Positions 1 to 11,508 are shown, counted from the stretch's first letter. The stretch: 64,000 nt of DNA from Pectinophora gossypiella (GCF_024362695.1 NC_065404.1:13308604-13372603), one strand, 5' to 3'. Notes: generated by a model not told the origin, from the sequence alone. Numbers and translations: made by a program.

Positions 1-102
1 TTGCTAAGTATCATTTCAGAACGGAACTGTGCCAATGTATTTCATATTTCTTATGTCTACAATATACTAGTAAAAGCTCGTTTTGTTCGTTTATTTCTTT
101 AT

Positions 103-3100
103 TCAATTAAACCGTGCCATTATATTCATGATCCGATCGTAGATGAGTTTCTTTGCGTCGATAGCGAAGACGAAGTCTAGGTGGTTGAACTTGTCTAGTG
201 GAGCCCTGTATTTGCCGATGACTGCAGGTGCTTCTTTGGCGAGCTTGTCAACGTCTTTAGGAGTAGACAGCCAGTCATTATCAGCATAGTGAAGGAAGGT
301 TGGCACTCTAATGGCAGACAAATTGTACGGCGGTGGCTTGAAGCTTCCGTACCGACGTTTGTTGCCAAGCCACCCGTGGTCGAACTGAACGAACTTGCCA
401 GACTTGTAAAGCTGGCCGAAGTGCACCAGTTGTCTGGTTGATGCTCCAGCTGGGGTGTGTCCTAACACCACTGGGAACATTGTCTGAAAAAACCATCAAA
501 TGATTTTCTAAACTCTTAACAATAGGTAGGTATGTAATATGTTATGGGTACTTAACGGTAAAATTACAAAGAAAATGTTATGAGAATGCTGGTGATTTTG
601 ATAAAAAACTGGAAGGCAACGTAAATAACTTGTCCTTAGTCTAAACTACGCGAACATCGTAACAATTGCATGACTCAAGTATCTGAAATTAATAAGTAAA
701 TGAGTAAGGTACTGGCTTTGAAGCACACACTGGACACTTCATACAAAACACCTCGTTTTACACAGACACCACACATTGACCCGCGCATTTGTATGTATGA
801 CGTTCATACGATTGAAGACTAAATTAAGACCTATTGGGGGGGACCTAGCTCAGCCGCTGGTGGGGAGCGGAGAGTCGCCGTTCTATACGTAGTATTTCCT
901 TACTCTTTTCCATTCCTTATTCTGTGTCTAAAGTAAACTTTAATAGACTTTTAATCTACAAAGGTACAGTACCAGTGATGAATGACATTTCAAAAATCAA
1001 ATGTGAATGAGACTGAGGTAGCTTTATTGTGAGGAAGATTTAGAAGAATACTTACAGCATTCAGCTGCTCTTCATTAAACCCACATATAAGGAACAAAAG
1101 ATTTGTACAGAGCACTTGGGTGATGGCTTCTTCAGTGCAAAGAGACTGTCCTGCGAGTTCATTAATTTTACCATTTGGTAGAACTTCATTAGTGCCCAAT
1201 ATCTTGAATATCGTCTGAAAATATTAAACACTTCTGTACGGATATAGCTTACCTGCCCACCCGTGCTATTTCCCGTGCGTTGATAATAATTGACCTATCT
1301 GTGGGTAACACAGGAGCTGTAGGCATTATTATTATTATCATTTGACACAAAATAGTGATGTCATATCAATTATAATTCATAATCATTAATGTTATTTTCA
1401 GCGACTGTTTCGAAACCTTCGATAAACAATAATATCAACCTCGAATATTAATTTTCTATTTCCCAATAAATATCTAAGTAGTTTATATAATCTATTGTTT
1501 AATACCAACACGTTTTATTTGTTTTTTATATGAGTATGAAGAGATATATATGCAAAGAACTTACTTCTAAAGAGTTAGTAAACGGCGCCAAAGCTTTAAT
1601 GAGAGGACTTCGAACGTTCCCGATGTAGGCGACGGGCGCTAACGCTTGCATAGCTACTATCTTCTCATTGTACTCCGGTCTTGTCGACATCATGACCCAA
1701 AACACCGTGGTTCCTTGTGAAAATCCTACATAGTGGATTTTATCAATCCCAGTTTCTTTGATGACGTAATCGATCATTGCTGGTAAGTCGTAGTAGCCGA
1801 TTTCGTGCCAGCTGAATCGCCAGAAGGCAGAGAATTTGGTGTTCAAGGAGACGTGGAGACGGGAGTAGGTGTTCCCACGAGCATTGCCCATCCACACGTC
1901 GTAGCCAGCTTCTGCTAAAATGTATGCTGGAAAAGATGGTTTATTTTCATACATAAACTCTCGTCTATCTCCCACCGGAGTAAGCAGACACTACGGATCT
2001 ATCAGGCAATTTTCTTACACAATGTCCAGAGCAACACGGTCCTCAGCAATGTCGCATTGTTTAAGATAGAGTTCACCACACTATCGCATCAGCTCAGCAG
2101 AGATCATCTCTCTCTCCATTTATCCCACAGACGTCTGAGATTTATCCAGCAGTTTCTGGGTGAAAGCTTTCAGCGGTCTTTATGTTTTAGTAACGTCAGG
2201 TCAAAAAATAAGAGAGTTTTGCAATTATGAATTTGTACGTTACGTACGATATTCACTTTTCGATTACCACTTTCACATTGCTGTTGCATAAAACATTTTA
2301 GAAATGGGTAGTAGACCCCTTAGTCCACATTTACCTTTGCCTTTGGCTCATTACCTTTTAGAATGTTATTTTACTAGACATAAAAAAATCCAAGTTACCA
2401 AGTCCCTTCCCCGGCTGCATAAGCACCCACTCTGCGGAAGACGAGAGTAGACCATGCATGAGGAAGACCACAGGTTTCGGACCCTGAGTCGTATTTTCCC
2501 TGCCATGGGGTACCCGGTGCATCTCCAGTATATACTGGTCTTCCGTGTACACCCGGTGGATCTCGCACGGGTAACCATATTTGCGGATCAGGGAAAACTG
2601 TAGGGAAGAAATATGAGACATTCTAATAATTAAACATAGACAATCATCAGAAGTAAACTCTAAGCAAAGCTACAAGTTTTCTAGAAGATTTTTGCACTTG
2701 AATGCAGGACTTTCCAGGCTACGTTCCCCAAAAAGAATATAGATGGCGTTGTACAGTTTTTCCACTTCACGCATACAATCTCTAGAATGGACAGCCAGAG
2801 CCACAAACAGCGAGAAGACACAGCTACAAGAATGTAGCCACGTTAAATTATCCTATTATCATCGTGTATTTATCAACAAATTATACTGAATATTCTGTAC
2901 AAACCTGAATCAACATTGTATCACTTGCACAACCACTTACTATCGCTTATTTGGGACCTAAGTAGGTACAATCAAAGAGCAAAAGTGCAGTCACTGAGCT
3001 CAGGGAATTATTGTAAACAGTGGTGAAATTATGAACCATTAGTTGTCATAATTATAAAATTATTGTTTTTGTAAGTAATAGGTGTTTTTGGTCTATTACA

Positions 3101-3853
3101 AAAACGACATGTAATCAGGAGGTCCTCAGTGCAACCAGTTAATTTATTACTTTGCAAGAAACTGATTGGACTTTTGCACCTTAATCGTACATGAAATCAG
3201 AAATCAGAGTCATTTATTCAACGTAATTATCATGGATAAACTTAATTAAAGCACATAATAACGGGTAAAACAATGTATGGATAAACTTGTTGAAGGTCAA
3301 TGTAACATTTTTAAATTTGCGTTATTTCTCAAGGTCTTATGGCTGAGGAGAAGAAATGACAAGAAACTGCAACAGCAACACATCTTTTAAATCAATGAGG
3401 GTATACATTACAAGTTATTTAATAACTAGAGGAACGCATTCAATACAAGACATTTTTATTATTAAGGTAGTCATTAAGTAATCCATAATAAGCTTTGTTA
3501 CTTAAAATAAGCTTCGCATGAGCTTTAAATTTATTTTCTGAAAATTTTAAAATATTATCTGGTATTTTATTGTAAAAACGTATACGTATCTCCAAAAAAG
3601 ATGAATTTAATTTACTTAATCTAGAATTTTGAATTGCAATTTTATTTTTATTTCTTGTATTGTAAGTACATATGCCTTTTTTCATGTGGATATCTACTAG
3701 TTTAAAAATATGGTTAATACATACCGGGTCTAGACTTGCATCTTCTAGAATATTAGGGTCTGTTTTATAAATATCCTCTTCTTGTCCACTAACATTTGTA
3801 TTAGCATACAATATCGCTAGCACAACGAAAGAAATGTGTCTCAAACGCATCAT
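103..3853 (-). CDS. Acid-lipase-like secreted lipase (lipase 3 type), complete, 5 exons
   Basis: This gene encodes a predicted secreted alpha/beta-hydrolase lipase of about 409 aa, the usual size for the insect lipase 3 / acid lipase family. Exons on the minus strand: 3853-3725, 2597-2399, 1926-1565, 1214-1056, 483-103. All introns are GT-AG and phases match (0, 1, 0, 0). Residues 1-23 form a hydrophobic signal peptide. The family motif IRKYGYPCE starts at residue 47, the oxyanion-region HGLL is at 91-94, the nucleophile motif GFSQG has Ser179, the acid is probably Asp353 in the ADNDW motif, and the catalytic His is probably His384 in FNHLDF. It should hydrolyse triglycerides or cholesteryl/acyl esters outside the cell or in the gut. 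The product assignment at family level is firm; substrate and paralogue are unknown. Intron 1 holds a LINE tail that is in frame with exon 1. An AATAAA signal on the minus strand overlaps or follows the stop (about 90-103). Confidence 0.9.
2699..2766. repeat. Dispersed repeat fragment
   Basis: The stretch with ctttccaggctacgttcccc and a following atagatggcgttgtacag recurs with small changes near 38380-38420, and in reverse near 35960-36010, 39025-39075 and (partly) 44350-44385. No coding content is visible. Confidence 0.55.
2968..3053. repeat. Dispersed repeat shared with 41240-41510
   Basis: The words caatcaaagagcaaaag and cagtcactgagctcag, followed by gtggtgaaattatgaacc, recur at 41240-41280 and (in reverse) 41470-41505. 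At the second site the two halves are separated by other repeat sequence. Confidence 0.5.
3232..3288 (-). repeat. 33-bp minimal copy of a tail-less SINE-like family, with 12-bp target duplication
   Basis: A 12-bp direct repeat (atggataaactt, 3232-3243 and 3277-3288) flanks only 33 bp. Read on the minus strand the insert begins acattgtttta and ends cccgttattatgtgctttaa, which are the two ends seen in longer copies at 19416-19628, 8997-9144 and (partly) 48712-48871. It therefore looks like an internally deleted copy that still transposed, or a deletion after insertion. Confidence 0.7.
3440..3722 (-). repeat. Non-LTR retrotransposon ORF2 C-terminal fragment inside lipase intron 1
   Basis: Directly after the exon 1 donor the minus-strand reading frame stays open to 3440. 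The translation contains NTRNKNKIAIQNSRLSK, FYNKIPDNI and a YYGLLNDYLNNK ending, which is the style of the C-terminus of lepidopteran LINE reverse transcriptase proteins. It is a 5'-truncated relic, not a lipase domain: the true splice joins residue 43 (Pro) to the Phe-Ser-Leu-Ile-Arg of exon 2. Confidence 0.6.
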
Positions 3854-4172
3854 GTTACATTTAGAGCATAAAAGTATTAAACTAAGAAGTTAATTAGATA
3901 TATGAAAGAGTCAACAACTCTTCGGTACTATGCGTTGTTGACTGAAAGCCAGAACAGCAGTTTCACAAGAAGTTAGATATATCTAATCTACATACAGGAT
4001 GTGTATTTAATTTATATACTATTAAAAAAAATCAATCGAATTGAGCACCTCGTTCTTTTTGAATCGGTTCAAAATAAAACAAACAAGAAGAAACGCTATT
4101 TGCTCAATAGGAGGTGATCAAGATGGTCCATGGACAATAGGTAGGTATGTTGTTGTGCCGGCCCTTGAGACT

Positions 4173-4318
4173 GGGGTCTAAAATGGCCACATTTAAGCAA
4201 TTTATTAAAAAATATATATATTACTATTTGATATTTTTATTGGCATGATACACGTAGGTACTTACTTTTTTTTGTGTATGCGTACATATTTCTTTTCAGA
4301 TGAATTGCTTCAATACTG
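4173..4318. repeat. Diverged MITE of the TAAAATGGCCACAT family, truncated by a SINE
   Basis: It begins ggggtctaaaatggccacat and ends agatgaattgcttcaatac, matching the two arms of the MITE at 21583-21740, 33660-33815 and 43389-43593. The right end is cut where a SINE head begins, and the middle is diverged. Confidence 0.65.
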
Positions 4319-4393
4319 CCCCAACGGGATTCGACCCCGGGGCGTCCGGATCGTGAGTCCAACGCTCGACCACTGGACTACAGGGGCCGTTAG
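4316..4393 (-). repeat. tRNA-derived SINE head (minus strand)
   Basis: On the minus strand the sequence has a box A-like tagtccagtggtcgagcg and a box B-like ggggtcgaatcccgttgggg, the same head as the SINEs at 38565, 62217 and 63545. It is a retroposed head, not a functional tRNA gene. Confidence 0.7.
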
Positions 4394-5156
4394 GACTGGA
4401 CTTCAGGATGGGAGCTCATTACAAATCTTGCACGTTCAGGAAGAACAGCGCACGATATATCCCAATTTGGGTAGTCAGAGGTACATCTAACGCAAGATGA
4501 ACTAAGTACCCACACCTCACCGAGGATGTTGGTAGAGCAACGTGATAGGTGGTGAGCCGTATCGCCGCCTATAAGCCAACTGTGTTAAAGTACTCTCACT
4601 TCATAAACAACCGAAGGTACCATACTTCATTCACAGCAGATTGTTGGAATTCTTAAGTTGCTACACCATGTACAATGGTTCCGAATAAGTATTTTGATTG
4701 CGATAACGCCCTCAAAAGGGCATTGATCGAATTGATAATTGTTGTACTGCCGTATTTGATGTTCCTGATCATTTTGATATCTGAACCCTTGAGAATTATT
4801 AGTTATTAGATAGGTACCTACTCAATATTTCTCAAGGTGTTTACTGTTGAGTTGTTATTAAGTAGGTAGGTACTTATAAATAGTTTAGGTTTCCATTGTT
4901 TTATCTATTTATCTTATAATTTTGGGGAAATACTTACCTCTCCTGTTTTATTCCACTAAGAGGTAAGTAACTAGGTACCTGCATCTGCTTGAAATCTATT
5001 ATTCTTTTATGGTGGACTAGGAGCGAATAATCGGCAGGAATAGATAGGTATGTCCTTTTTAACATTAAGTATATAACTTACCATTCCTAATGACTTAATT
5101 TATTTTACTTTTTATTTAATTTAATTTATTCTTGCTATGGGACCTACATAGTACTA

Positions 5157-5874
5157 GTACCTATCAGAGTTGGGCGTAATCGATTACTTTTGTAATCAGA
5201 TTAGTAATCTGATTTAATGTAATCATAATTACATCAATCGTGATTACTTTGTATCTTTGACTACTATCAATCTTAACTACATGTAATATTTAATCATGAT
5301 TACAGTAGTTATTAATCAATGATTACGTGATTTAATAAATATTAAAATATGTTGATAAATATTATTTATTTGCCATTTAAGTAATAATTTTATTAAAATT
5401 CTTACCTATAGCGTGACAGTCTAAAATGGCAAAAGATTTTTTTATACAGCCACAGTGCAAGGGTTGTTGGATATAAACATAAATTTCATCATTAGTAATT
5501 TAATTAAAATAATTATTTTTTAATTATTATTTTTTTTATTTTTGCGTCTTTCTTTAATTATAATAATCAATGCCAAAGTATGATCTGTGTTTTTGTTCAA
5601 TTAACATGATTAAGAAAATATGGATATCAAATAATTAAATGTTGTTTAATTTGAAACCTAAATAAAATTATGTAATCAATTAATCTAAATTACAATTTAG
5701 ATTTATTAATCTGTAATCAATGTCAAGATTAAACTCTTGATTTAATTTCTTATTTTGTAATTATGATTACAGATTATTACGTTTGTAATCTATAATCATG
5801 ATTGCAGATTACAAAAAGTAGTCGTAATCAACAATCAATAATCGAATTGCTTTTTGCCCAATACTGGTACCTAT
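5157..5874. mobile_element. Non-autonomous hAT-type element, 702 bp, perfect 8-bp target duplication
   Basis: The element spans 5165-5866. It starts CAGAGTTGGGC and ends GCCCAATACTG, imperfect terminal inverted repeats, and is flanked on both sides by gtacctat (5157-5164 and 5867-5874). An 8-bp duplication and CAG-type ends are typical of hAT transposons. There is no transposase. The interior is AT-rich, and both ends are packed with TAATC/GATTA words in both orientations, which may be transposase-binding repeats. Confidence 0.85.
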
Positions 5875-6082
5875 CTACATCGTAATAACAGTAGTACATC
5901 ATAAGGACATAGTAGATTGTCGTATAAATATTATCTGTGGCTCTGCCCATTCCTTTAGGGGTCACGGTCTTCGAATCATGGGCCTGAGATTACTTCTCGT
6001 TTATTCTCTTAGTTTCATCGGCCTTCGTGACCAAAATTTAAAGTTTCTTAACCGTTAGATCATTAGGATCATTAGACCATCC

Positions 6083-6413
6083 TGATAGTTAATATTTTAT
6101 CCTGATAAGTTTGAGGAGCTCGGTGGCGCAGCGGTTAACGCGCTCGGTCTGTGATTGTTGAATTTAAGCAACTTTCGCAAAGGCCGGTCATAGGATGGGT
6201 GACCACAAAATAAAAAGTTTTCATCTCGAGCTCCTCCATGCTTCGGAAGGCACATTAAGCCGTTGGTCCCGGCTGCATTAGCAGTCGTTAATAACTACCA
6301 ATCCGCACTGGGCCCGCGTGGTGGTTTAAGGTCCGATCTCCCTATCCATCCATAGGGAAGGCCCGTGCCCCAGCAGTGGGGACGTTAATGGGCTGGTGAT
6401 GTGATAGTTAATA
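6083..6413 (+). repeat. SINE with tRNA-like box A and 5S-rRNA-like segment
   Basis: A 12-bp direct repeat tgatagttaata (6083-6094, 6402-6413) brackets the insertion. The head contains ggtggcgcagcggttaacgc, a box A-like sequence, followed by aatttaagcaactttcgc and ggatgggtgacc, which match the internal control region of eukaryotic 5S rRNA in order and spacing. The body contains gtgcttcggaaggcac and aagccgttggtcccggct, shared with the other SINEs of this window, and the end is ggctggtgatgtgat. Confidence 0.75.
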
Positions 6414-7055
6414 ACCATTTTTTTACCTGGTCAATGGGTTATTTTAGGGTTTTGTGTACCTAAGTAAATCACTATTCTAGTAAGTACCTAATACGTAGAT
6501 ACTCTTAAACTTGTTCCGGCTATCATAATTTAAGTTAGTATTTTGACTATTAGTCACTGACCTATCTAATAACAGATACAAAATATAATCAATTAAAAAG
6601 ATATATCAATAAAGAATGATAAACTCAAGGTTTTGCTTGTATAATCAGTGGTCCCTGGTTTTCACCTTAAAATGTAGTAAATAGGTAAAAAATTACCAAT
6701 ACTTAATCAGTAGCTAGGTACTTACTACTAATCTTAATAAGATTGGATAGGTAGGTATTAATGTTATCGTTAATAAGTTACATACTGGTTGGTTAGACCG
6801 TGAATCGCCATCAAATGAACCTTGATGGAATCCGTTATTATGAAACTGAATCAAGTACCTACCTCGGTAAGCCTGATACGAAACAAATAATTACAAAATA
6901 CCTAGTCTATTAATTGATATTCCTGTTACCTTGTGATAAATGGTTATCCATAAGTATACTTATTAGACAGCATTTTATTGATGTTGGTAGCAGGAGAGCT
7001 AACAGAAAGAAACGATTTGTAGTGAACATAAATATTAAACTAAAAAGGCTAGTAA

Positions 7056-7330
7056 CTAACTAGTCAAAACAGTTATTTTATTCTACTAAACGTAAAAACA
7101 CGAAATTATATGGAATTTGTATGAAAAAGTAACCTTAGACGTAATAGAAAAACGTGGCAAAATGTTGCACTTATTATTGCATCTTTCTTTATTAAAATTC
7201 AATAAGAAAGTAAAATAAGTTCAATAGAAAAAAACAAAATTAGATCTAACTTTATTACTAAATAATACTAAATCAGATGATTGAATGATTACTAAATCAG
7301 AATTTTTCATAATTTATCTTTGACCTAACT
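7056..7330 (+). repeat. MITE of the ACTAGTCAAA...TTTGACCTA family
   Basis: It starts near actagtcaaaacagttattt and ends with tttatctttgacctaactac. The interior (cacgaaatt, tggaatttgtatgaaaaag, acgtaatagaaaaacgtg) recurs at 36530-36785, 37083-37325, in reverse at 39660-39875, and as an end fragment at 63840-63960. The ends form imperfect inverted repeats (tagtttccaactagtcaaa against tagtttcctaggtcaaa in other copies). Confidence 0.6.
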
Positions 7331-7933
7331 ACCCACTACCCACCAACCCTGTTTCAAAAAAAGTCGCGCTCGCGCGTTTTGTTTAACGTTGCCAAATTTA
7401 AAATATAAAGGTTATTTATAGTACCAAAAGTGCGTTTCAAACATTAACCTCTTAAGGTTGAAAAAACTTACTGTATAAAAATATGTAGATTTATTATAAT
7501 AATTAACAAGCGAAACGCCTTATTCTTGTTTGATTAAAAATACTAATATTTTAGGGGTCTACTAGACTGTAGGCCATCCGTCAATCCATTTTGTTATTGA
7601 CGAAGAACCAGGGAAAAATCTCATGCGCCATGAACCACGAACCATCAAAAACTACGCTTCTTATAATAAAATAGAATATTTTTTTTCTAGATTGCCATTC
7701 ACTGTCTCGTTCACAATATTGTCAATTAATTTATGACTGATGGATTACTTGTCGTGTAATGGACCTCTTTCTCGCTGCGTGTATTAGAAAATACCTGCTA
7801 ATATTTTTTGGACTGGCAACTTTAGTTGCTTTCTTTCATTCTGCGTTTGCGTTTTCGCATTTTCCAATATTTTGTTTATCCTTTCATTATTTTCGTTTTG
7901 CAAACTTTATTTATGTGTGTTTGGTGAACAATC

Positions 7934-10900
7934 ATGACGAACCAAGAAATAAGTCTAAAGTGGAACGGTTATCAGAGCAACATACTTTCCAACGTGAAGG
8001 AATTGTTCAAAGACGAAGGCTTATCAGATGTCACACTTGTTTCGGAGGGACTCAGTTTTAAGGCTCATAAAGTTATTCTATCAGCCAATAGTTCAGTATT
8101 CAGAACGATATTTCAGGTATGATAGTCTTAATACTTTTGAAAACAATGCTTGTTAGATGAATTTATTTCTGATGTTTGTCTCACGCCCACTCGCCTTTTT
8201 TTGTAGCAAAATCCCCACAAGGATCCAATTATAGTGCTTCATGATATCAACACAGCCTCCTTGCGGACTCTGTTGACGTTTATGTACAATGGGGAGGTGA
8301 ATGTGACAGAGGAATTCTTGCCAGTGTTACTGAAAACTGCAGAGACATTGAGGATCTGTGGACTGTCCACTGGGAGCGAAATTGCGAAGGAAGATGAGGT
8401 GAGTAATTCAGATTTTGCTGCCACATAGACAAACACACACACACACACCCACACACATCTCACACATTATACATGTATTGTAAAAACTATTAAGTTTCAA
8501 ATATTAATGTAATAAATGAATGTTAGGATTACACATGCATTATTAGTCTTATTCTGACACTCAATTAGTGCACTACTATAAGTTGTGATCTAAACATAAT
8601 TATTGATAAACAATTTCCAGAAAGCCACAATAGCCAATCAGCCAAAGAAGCGGAAGAGAAGTGAACAAGAAGACAATAATAATAAAGTGAAAAAGTCTAC
8701 GCCACCACCCAAACCTGACACAGTTTGTAACCTAAGTGCCAATACTGATTCTATGAAAATTTCTGTAAGTATACCATTACTTATTTTTATTTTTTAATTG
8801 TTTAGTATTACTAATTTAATACAAATTGCCAGCAATAACTGCTTTTAATTGCTGAGATTGCACTCTTTCTAATCCTTACTTTTTTATATCAGTTTTTGCC
8901 CTAAGTAGAGCTATGACGGGTAATATACACAGACACACACAGACACGGGACAGGGGTACGGATATTAATATAAAATAGTTTTAAAGTGTGTTTATTTATA
9001 GTACCTATGGTATACATTGTTTTAAGTTTACGCGGTTATTATCATGGCACTTGCAACAGTGTCGAAATATCGGGAGTCTCATATCTCCATTTAAATGTGG
9101 TTAGAACCCGTACCCGAACCTGCTTTAATTATAGTACCTATGGTTATTTCAGAACATAGTGCCAAAAGAAGAACCTTTAGATTCACCATTAACTGACTAT
9201 TCTGGCGAGAACACTAATGACACAGACATTGCCTTACTCGACGATGCCTTGGAAAAGAAATATACCATCAGTCCGGAGAGTTTGTCTGGTAAATCTGTAT
9301 GTACCACTGGGTCAAATGAAAGGAGTATAAAGAAATGGGTCAGTGAAGTCAGTAGCACTCAACCATGCCTTAACAATTGTATTGAGAAAACAAACGGAAC
9401 AGATGCCAGCGAAGAGGACAAAGACAGTATTGAAATTGATAAGGAAGTAGAGACGGTACTCCAAAGTGGAACAATTGTAGAGTCCCTAAGTATAACTACA
9501 GAAAATCTTAATTTGGTTTCCAGTGAAGCACAGAACTATAAAGGTAGGTATTTGAGGTCAAAAATATTATTTTTTTGTTATTCATTGATTTGTGAGAAAT
9601 GCATTTCGGAGGTGTGTGAGCTAACCTATATTGGGTTTGTCTTCCCTTGTGGTTTGAAAGGTCAGTTAGGTTGTCGCTTCTGTAAAAATTTGACCTCTCA
9701 AATCTCCAGGTTAGGTAAGCAAACCCTGTGTGAAAACAGGATAACACTATGATGATAATTCATTAATTTGTGCTGAAGTTTAATTGTTTGTTAACAATAA
9801 AACTTAAAAAAAGCTTTCAATTTGTCACTTCCATGTTTTTATTCAAACATGAGTTATTTAATTATTTAAGATTAATTCAGAGAGGCAATGTTGCCAGCTT
9901 GTTGGGCACCTTGCCTTGATGTGATGCGTTGGAGAAGATGTTTTATTTATAAGTTATGTGTTTGTATTGTTTTCAATCATTGTGTGAATAAATAAATTAA
10001 GCCTAAAATCAAAGATATTAATTAGAATTTTCTTTTGGCTTTCCAGATAAGAATACTTGCTACGCTAACCCATCATTCCCATGTCCATTTTGTACAAGAG
10101 TGTACAACAGTTGGGGATATAGAAGGAGACATGTGAAGTCTAGACATACTACAAATAGGTGAGATATATTCTGTTAGTTTTATAATTGATAACAGCTAAT
10201 TTTTAAAATTGGATGTGTAGAGGATTTTTCTAAAGAAGACAAAGAAAAAGACAAAGGAAAAGATGGGAGGATGAAATTAAAAGGTGGCTGGAGCAATGTG
10301 GAGAAGAATGGCATTAGATCGGGCCTTTGCCAAAGGGCAAACTGGCACATAAGAAAATAGAAAATAAACTACTATGATACTTTGATATTTATAGAAACAA
10401 TAGTTATGTTATGCAAAAAAAAGTAATAATAATTTTACTTTATTTCATTATTGCAATATGGGTACCTGAAATAAATAAATTTATTGGAAAAGTTAAAAAA
10501 AAGTCAGTAATAAAGGCTTATATTATTATATTATTAATTTTCAAAATTGTGACAAATATATAGGGTGATAGTGACATCATAACGAATTCTGAGGGGGATG
10601 ATTCAGACCATGATTCTGAGTCGATATCAAGTGGAATTTTCTGTTAAAATCATTAAAATTTTCTATTTATTAGTTTTGTGATGGAAAATGTCACTTAATA
10701 TCAACTCAGAATCATGGTCTGCATCATCCCTCAAAGTTTTCGTTACAATGTCACTACCACTCTGTATTGTATATATTTATACATTATCGTTTAAAAACAG
10801 TGAAAAGATCCAATCTAAACATTTGAAAAAATACACTTTTCCAGAAAATATTTTTTTCTGCTTTTTTGTTATATTTATTTCAGTATAATTGACGTAAAAA

Positions 10901-11245
10901 CGTACCTATACTAATAAATAGGTGTATGATTCATTAGCATAATCATTAAGAATCCTTTATCGGTTATATTACCAATGCAACACTACAGATTATTGATATA
11001 CTTACAAACGTTACAATTTCAGATTGTCTTGCAAATGGTGTGTGTCAGTGTTACCGTCAACTGGGGCATGGTACTCCCATGCGACCCGAGCCCACGGGGT
11101 CCCTCATGAGGAGGCGAGGAACTCTCTTGTAGTAATGGTGGAAGCCCATGCCGTCCTTACTCTGAACGAACCCAGTGTGGCGCAGTTACTCGGACAAGTT
11201 GGTATGACCGATGGGAAAGGAGGTGTGCCCGAGAAGAGCAATTAG
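7934..11245 (+). CDS. BTB/POZ protein with two C-terminal C2H2 zinc fingers, complete, 6 exons
   Basis: Exons: 7934-8116, 8207-8398, 8621-8764, 9153-9543, 10047-10158, 11023-11245; all GT-AG, phases 0,0,0,1,0, giving 414 aa. Residues 1-120 form a BTB domain of the insect tramtrack/Broad-complex type: LKWNGYQSNI near the start, LSDVTLVSEG, then FKAHKVILSANSSVFRTIF and LLTFMYNGEVNV. A basic nuclear localisation signal PKKRKR is at 133-138. The 140-300 region is acidic and disordered. Two C2H2 fingers follow: C316, C319, H332, H337 and C344, C347, H360, H365, both C-x2-C-x12-H-x4-H. The protein should be a nuclear, DNA-binding homo- or heterodimer acting in transcription or chromatin. I cannot name the orthologue. 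Start: the ATG at 7934 precedes the conserved BTB N-terminus (TNQEISLKWN). Confidence 0.92.
8428..8465. repeat. CA microsatellite
   Basis: A run of ac dinucleotides with interruptions lies in intron 2 of the BTB gene. A shorter, weaker acac stretch is near 8928-8945. Confidence 0.8.
8997..9144 (+). repeat. Tail-less SINE-like element with 15-bp target duplication, next to exon 4 acceptor
   Basis: The direct repeat tatagtacctatggt (8997-9011 and 9130-9144) brackets about 118 bp. The body contains gttttaagtttacgcggtta, ggcacttgcaacagtgtcg and aaatatcgggagtctc, shared with 19430-19614 (reverse) and 48725-48858. The downstream duplication ends 6 bases before the acceptor AG (9151-9152) of exon 4 of the BTB gene. 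Confidence 0.8.
9590..9745 (+). repeat. Dispersed repeat in BTB intron 4
   Basis: The words gagaaatgcatttcggaggt, gtttgaaaggtcag, tcgcttctgtaaaaatt, caggttaggtaag and ccctgtgtgaaaacagg appear in the same order, with changes, at 28935-29080. It is a retroposon-like family without coding content. Confidence 0.6.
10225..10365 (+). repeat. LINE ORF relic in BTB intron 5
   Basis: One frame reads KRWEDEIKRWLEQCGEEWH before a stop, a motif style I know from the C-terminal part of insect LINE polyproteins. It is short and broken. Confidence 0.4.
10561..10776. repeat. TIR MITE (AGGGTG..GTGACATC family)
   Basis: The left arm (gtgacatcataacgaattct, gattcagaccatgattctga, gatatcaagtggaatttt) is the reverse complement of the right arm (aatatcaactcagaatcatg, catcatccctcaaagttttc, cactctgtat). 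The family recurs at 43018-43091, 43932-44021 and 44046-44280. Confidence 0.75.
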
Positions 11246-11508
11246 GGTATGTTTTCTGATATATTGTACGGAAGATCCGCTATGCACTGGGTTTCAACCT
11301 GTTTGTGTAAAGGTAGAAAAACTAAGTGGGTGGATGTTTTTCCAAACACGGTTTTTAAAGATTCTCTGTGGTCCGTAAAATTTTATCTTATATAATTACA
11401 TTGCCTATATTGTATTTTTAAATGGATGAATTGTGAAGAGACTGTTCTCAGATTAGATAAGGTGCCATTTTGACTTTATAATAGTCATGTTGGAAGTCAA
11501 AGGAGTCG

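Larger units (their letters stand above)
3854..7933. other. Divergent intergenic region between lipase and BTB gene
   Basis: No gene is supported here. The content is AT-rich DNA with the repeats listed separately: a MITE relic, a SINE head, an hAT-type element, a tRNA/5S-like SINE and a further MITE. The 4490-4600 stretch looks like another repeat relic. The last 600 bases before the BTB start must hold that gene's promoter, but I see no clear TATA box. A short CpG-containing stretch (gtcgcgctcgcgcg) lies near 7361. Confidence 0.6.

Noticed and set aside
7759..8061. 100-aa ORF with hydrophobic N-terminus upstream of the BTB start
   Set aside because: It overlaps the BTB exon in another frame; the BTB frame has the conserved domain and a matching splice donor.
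9543..9752. Extension of BTB exon 4 to 9752
   Set aside because: The donor AAG|GTAGGT at 9543 joins in phase to zinc-finger exon 5, and the open sequence after it belongs to a dispersed repeat.
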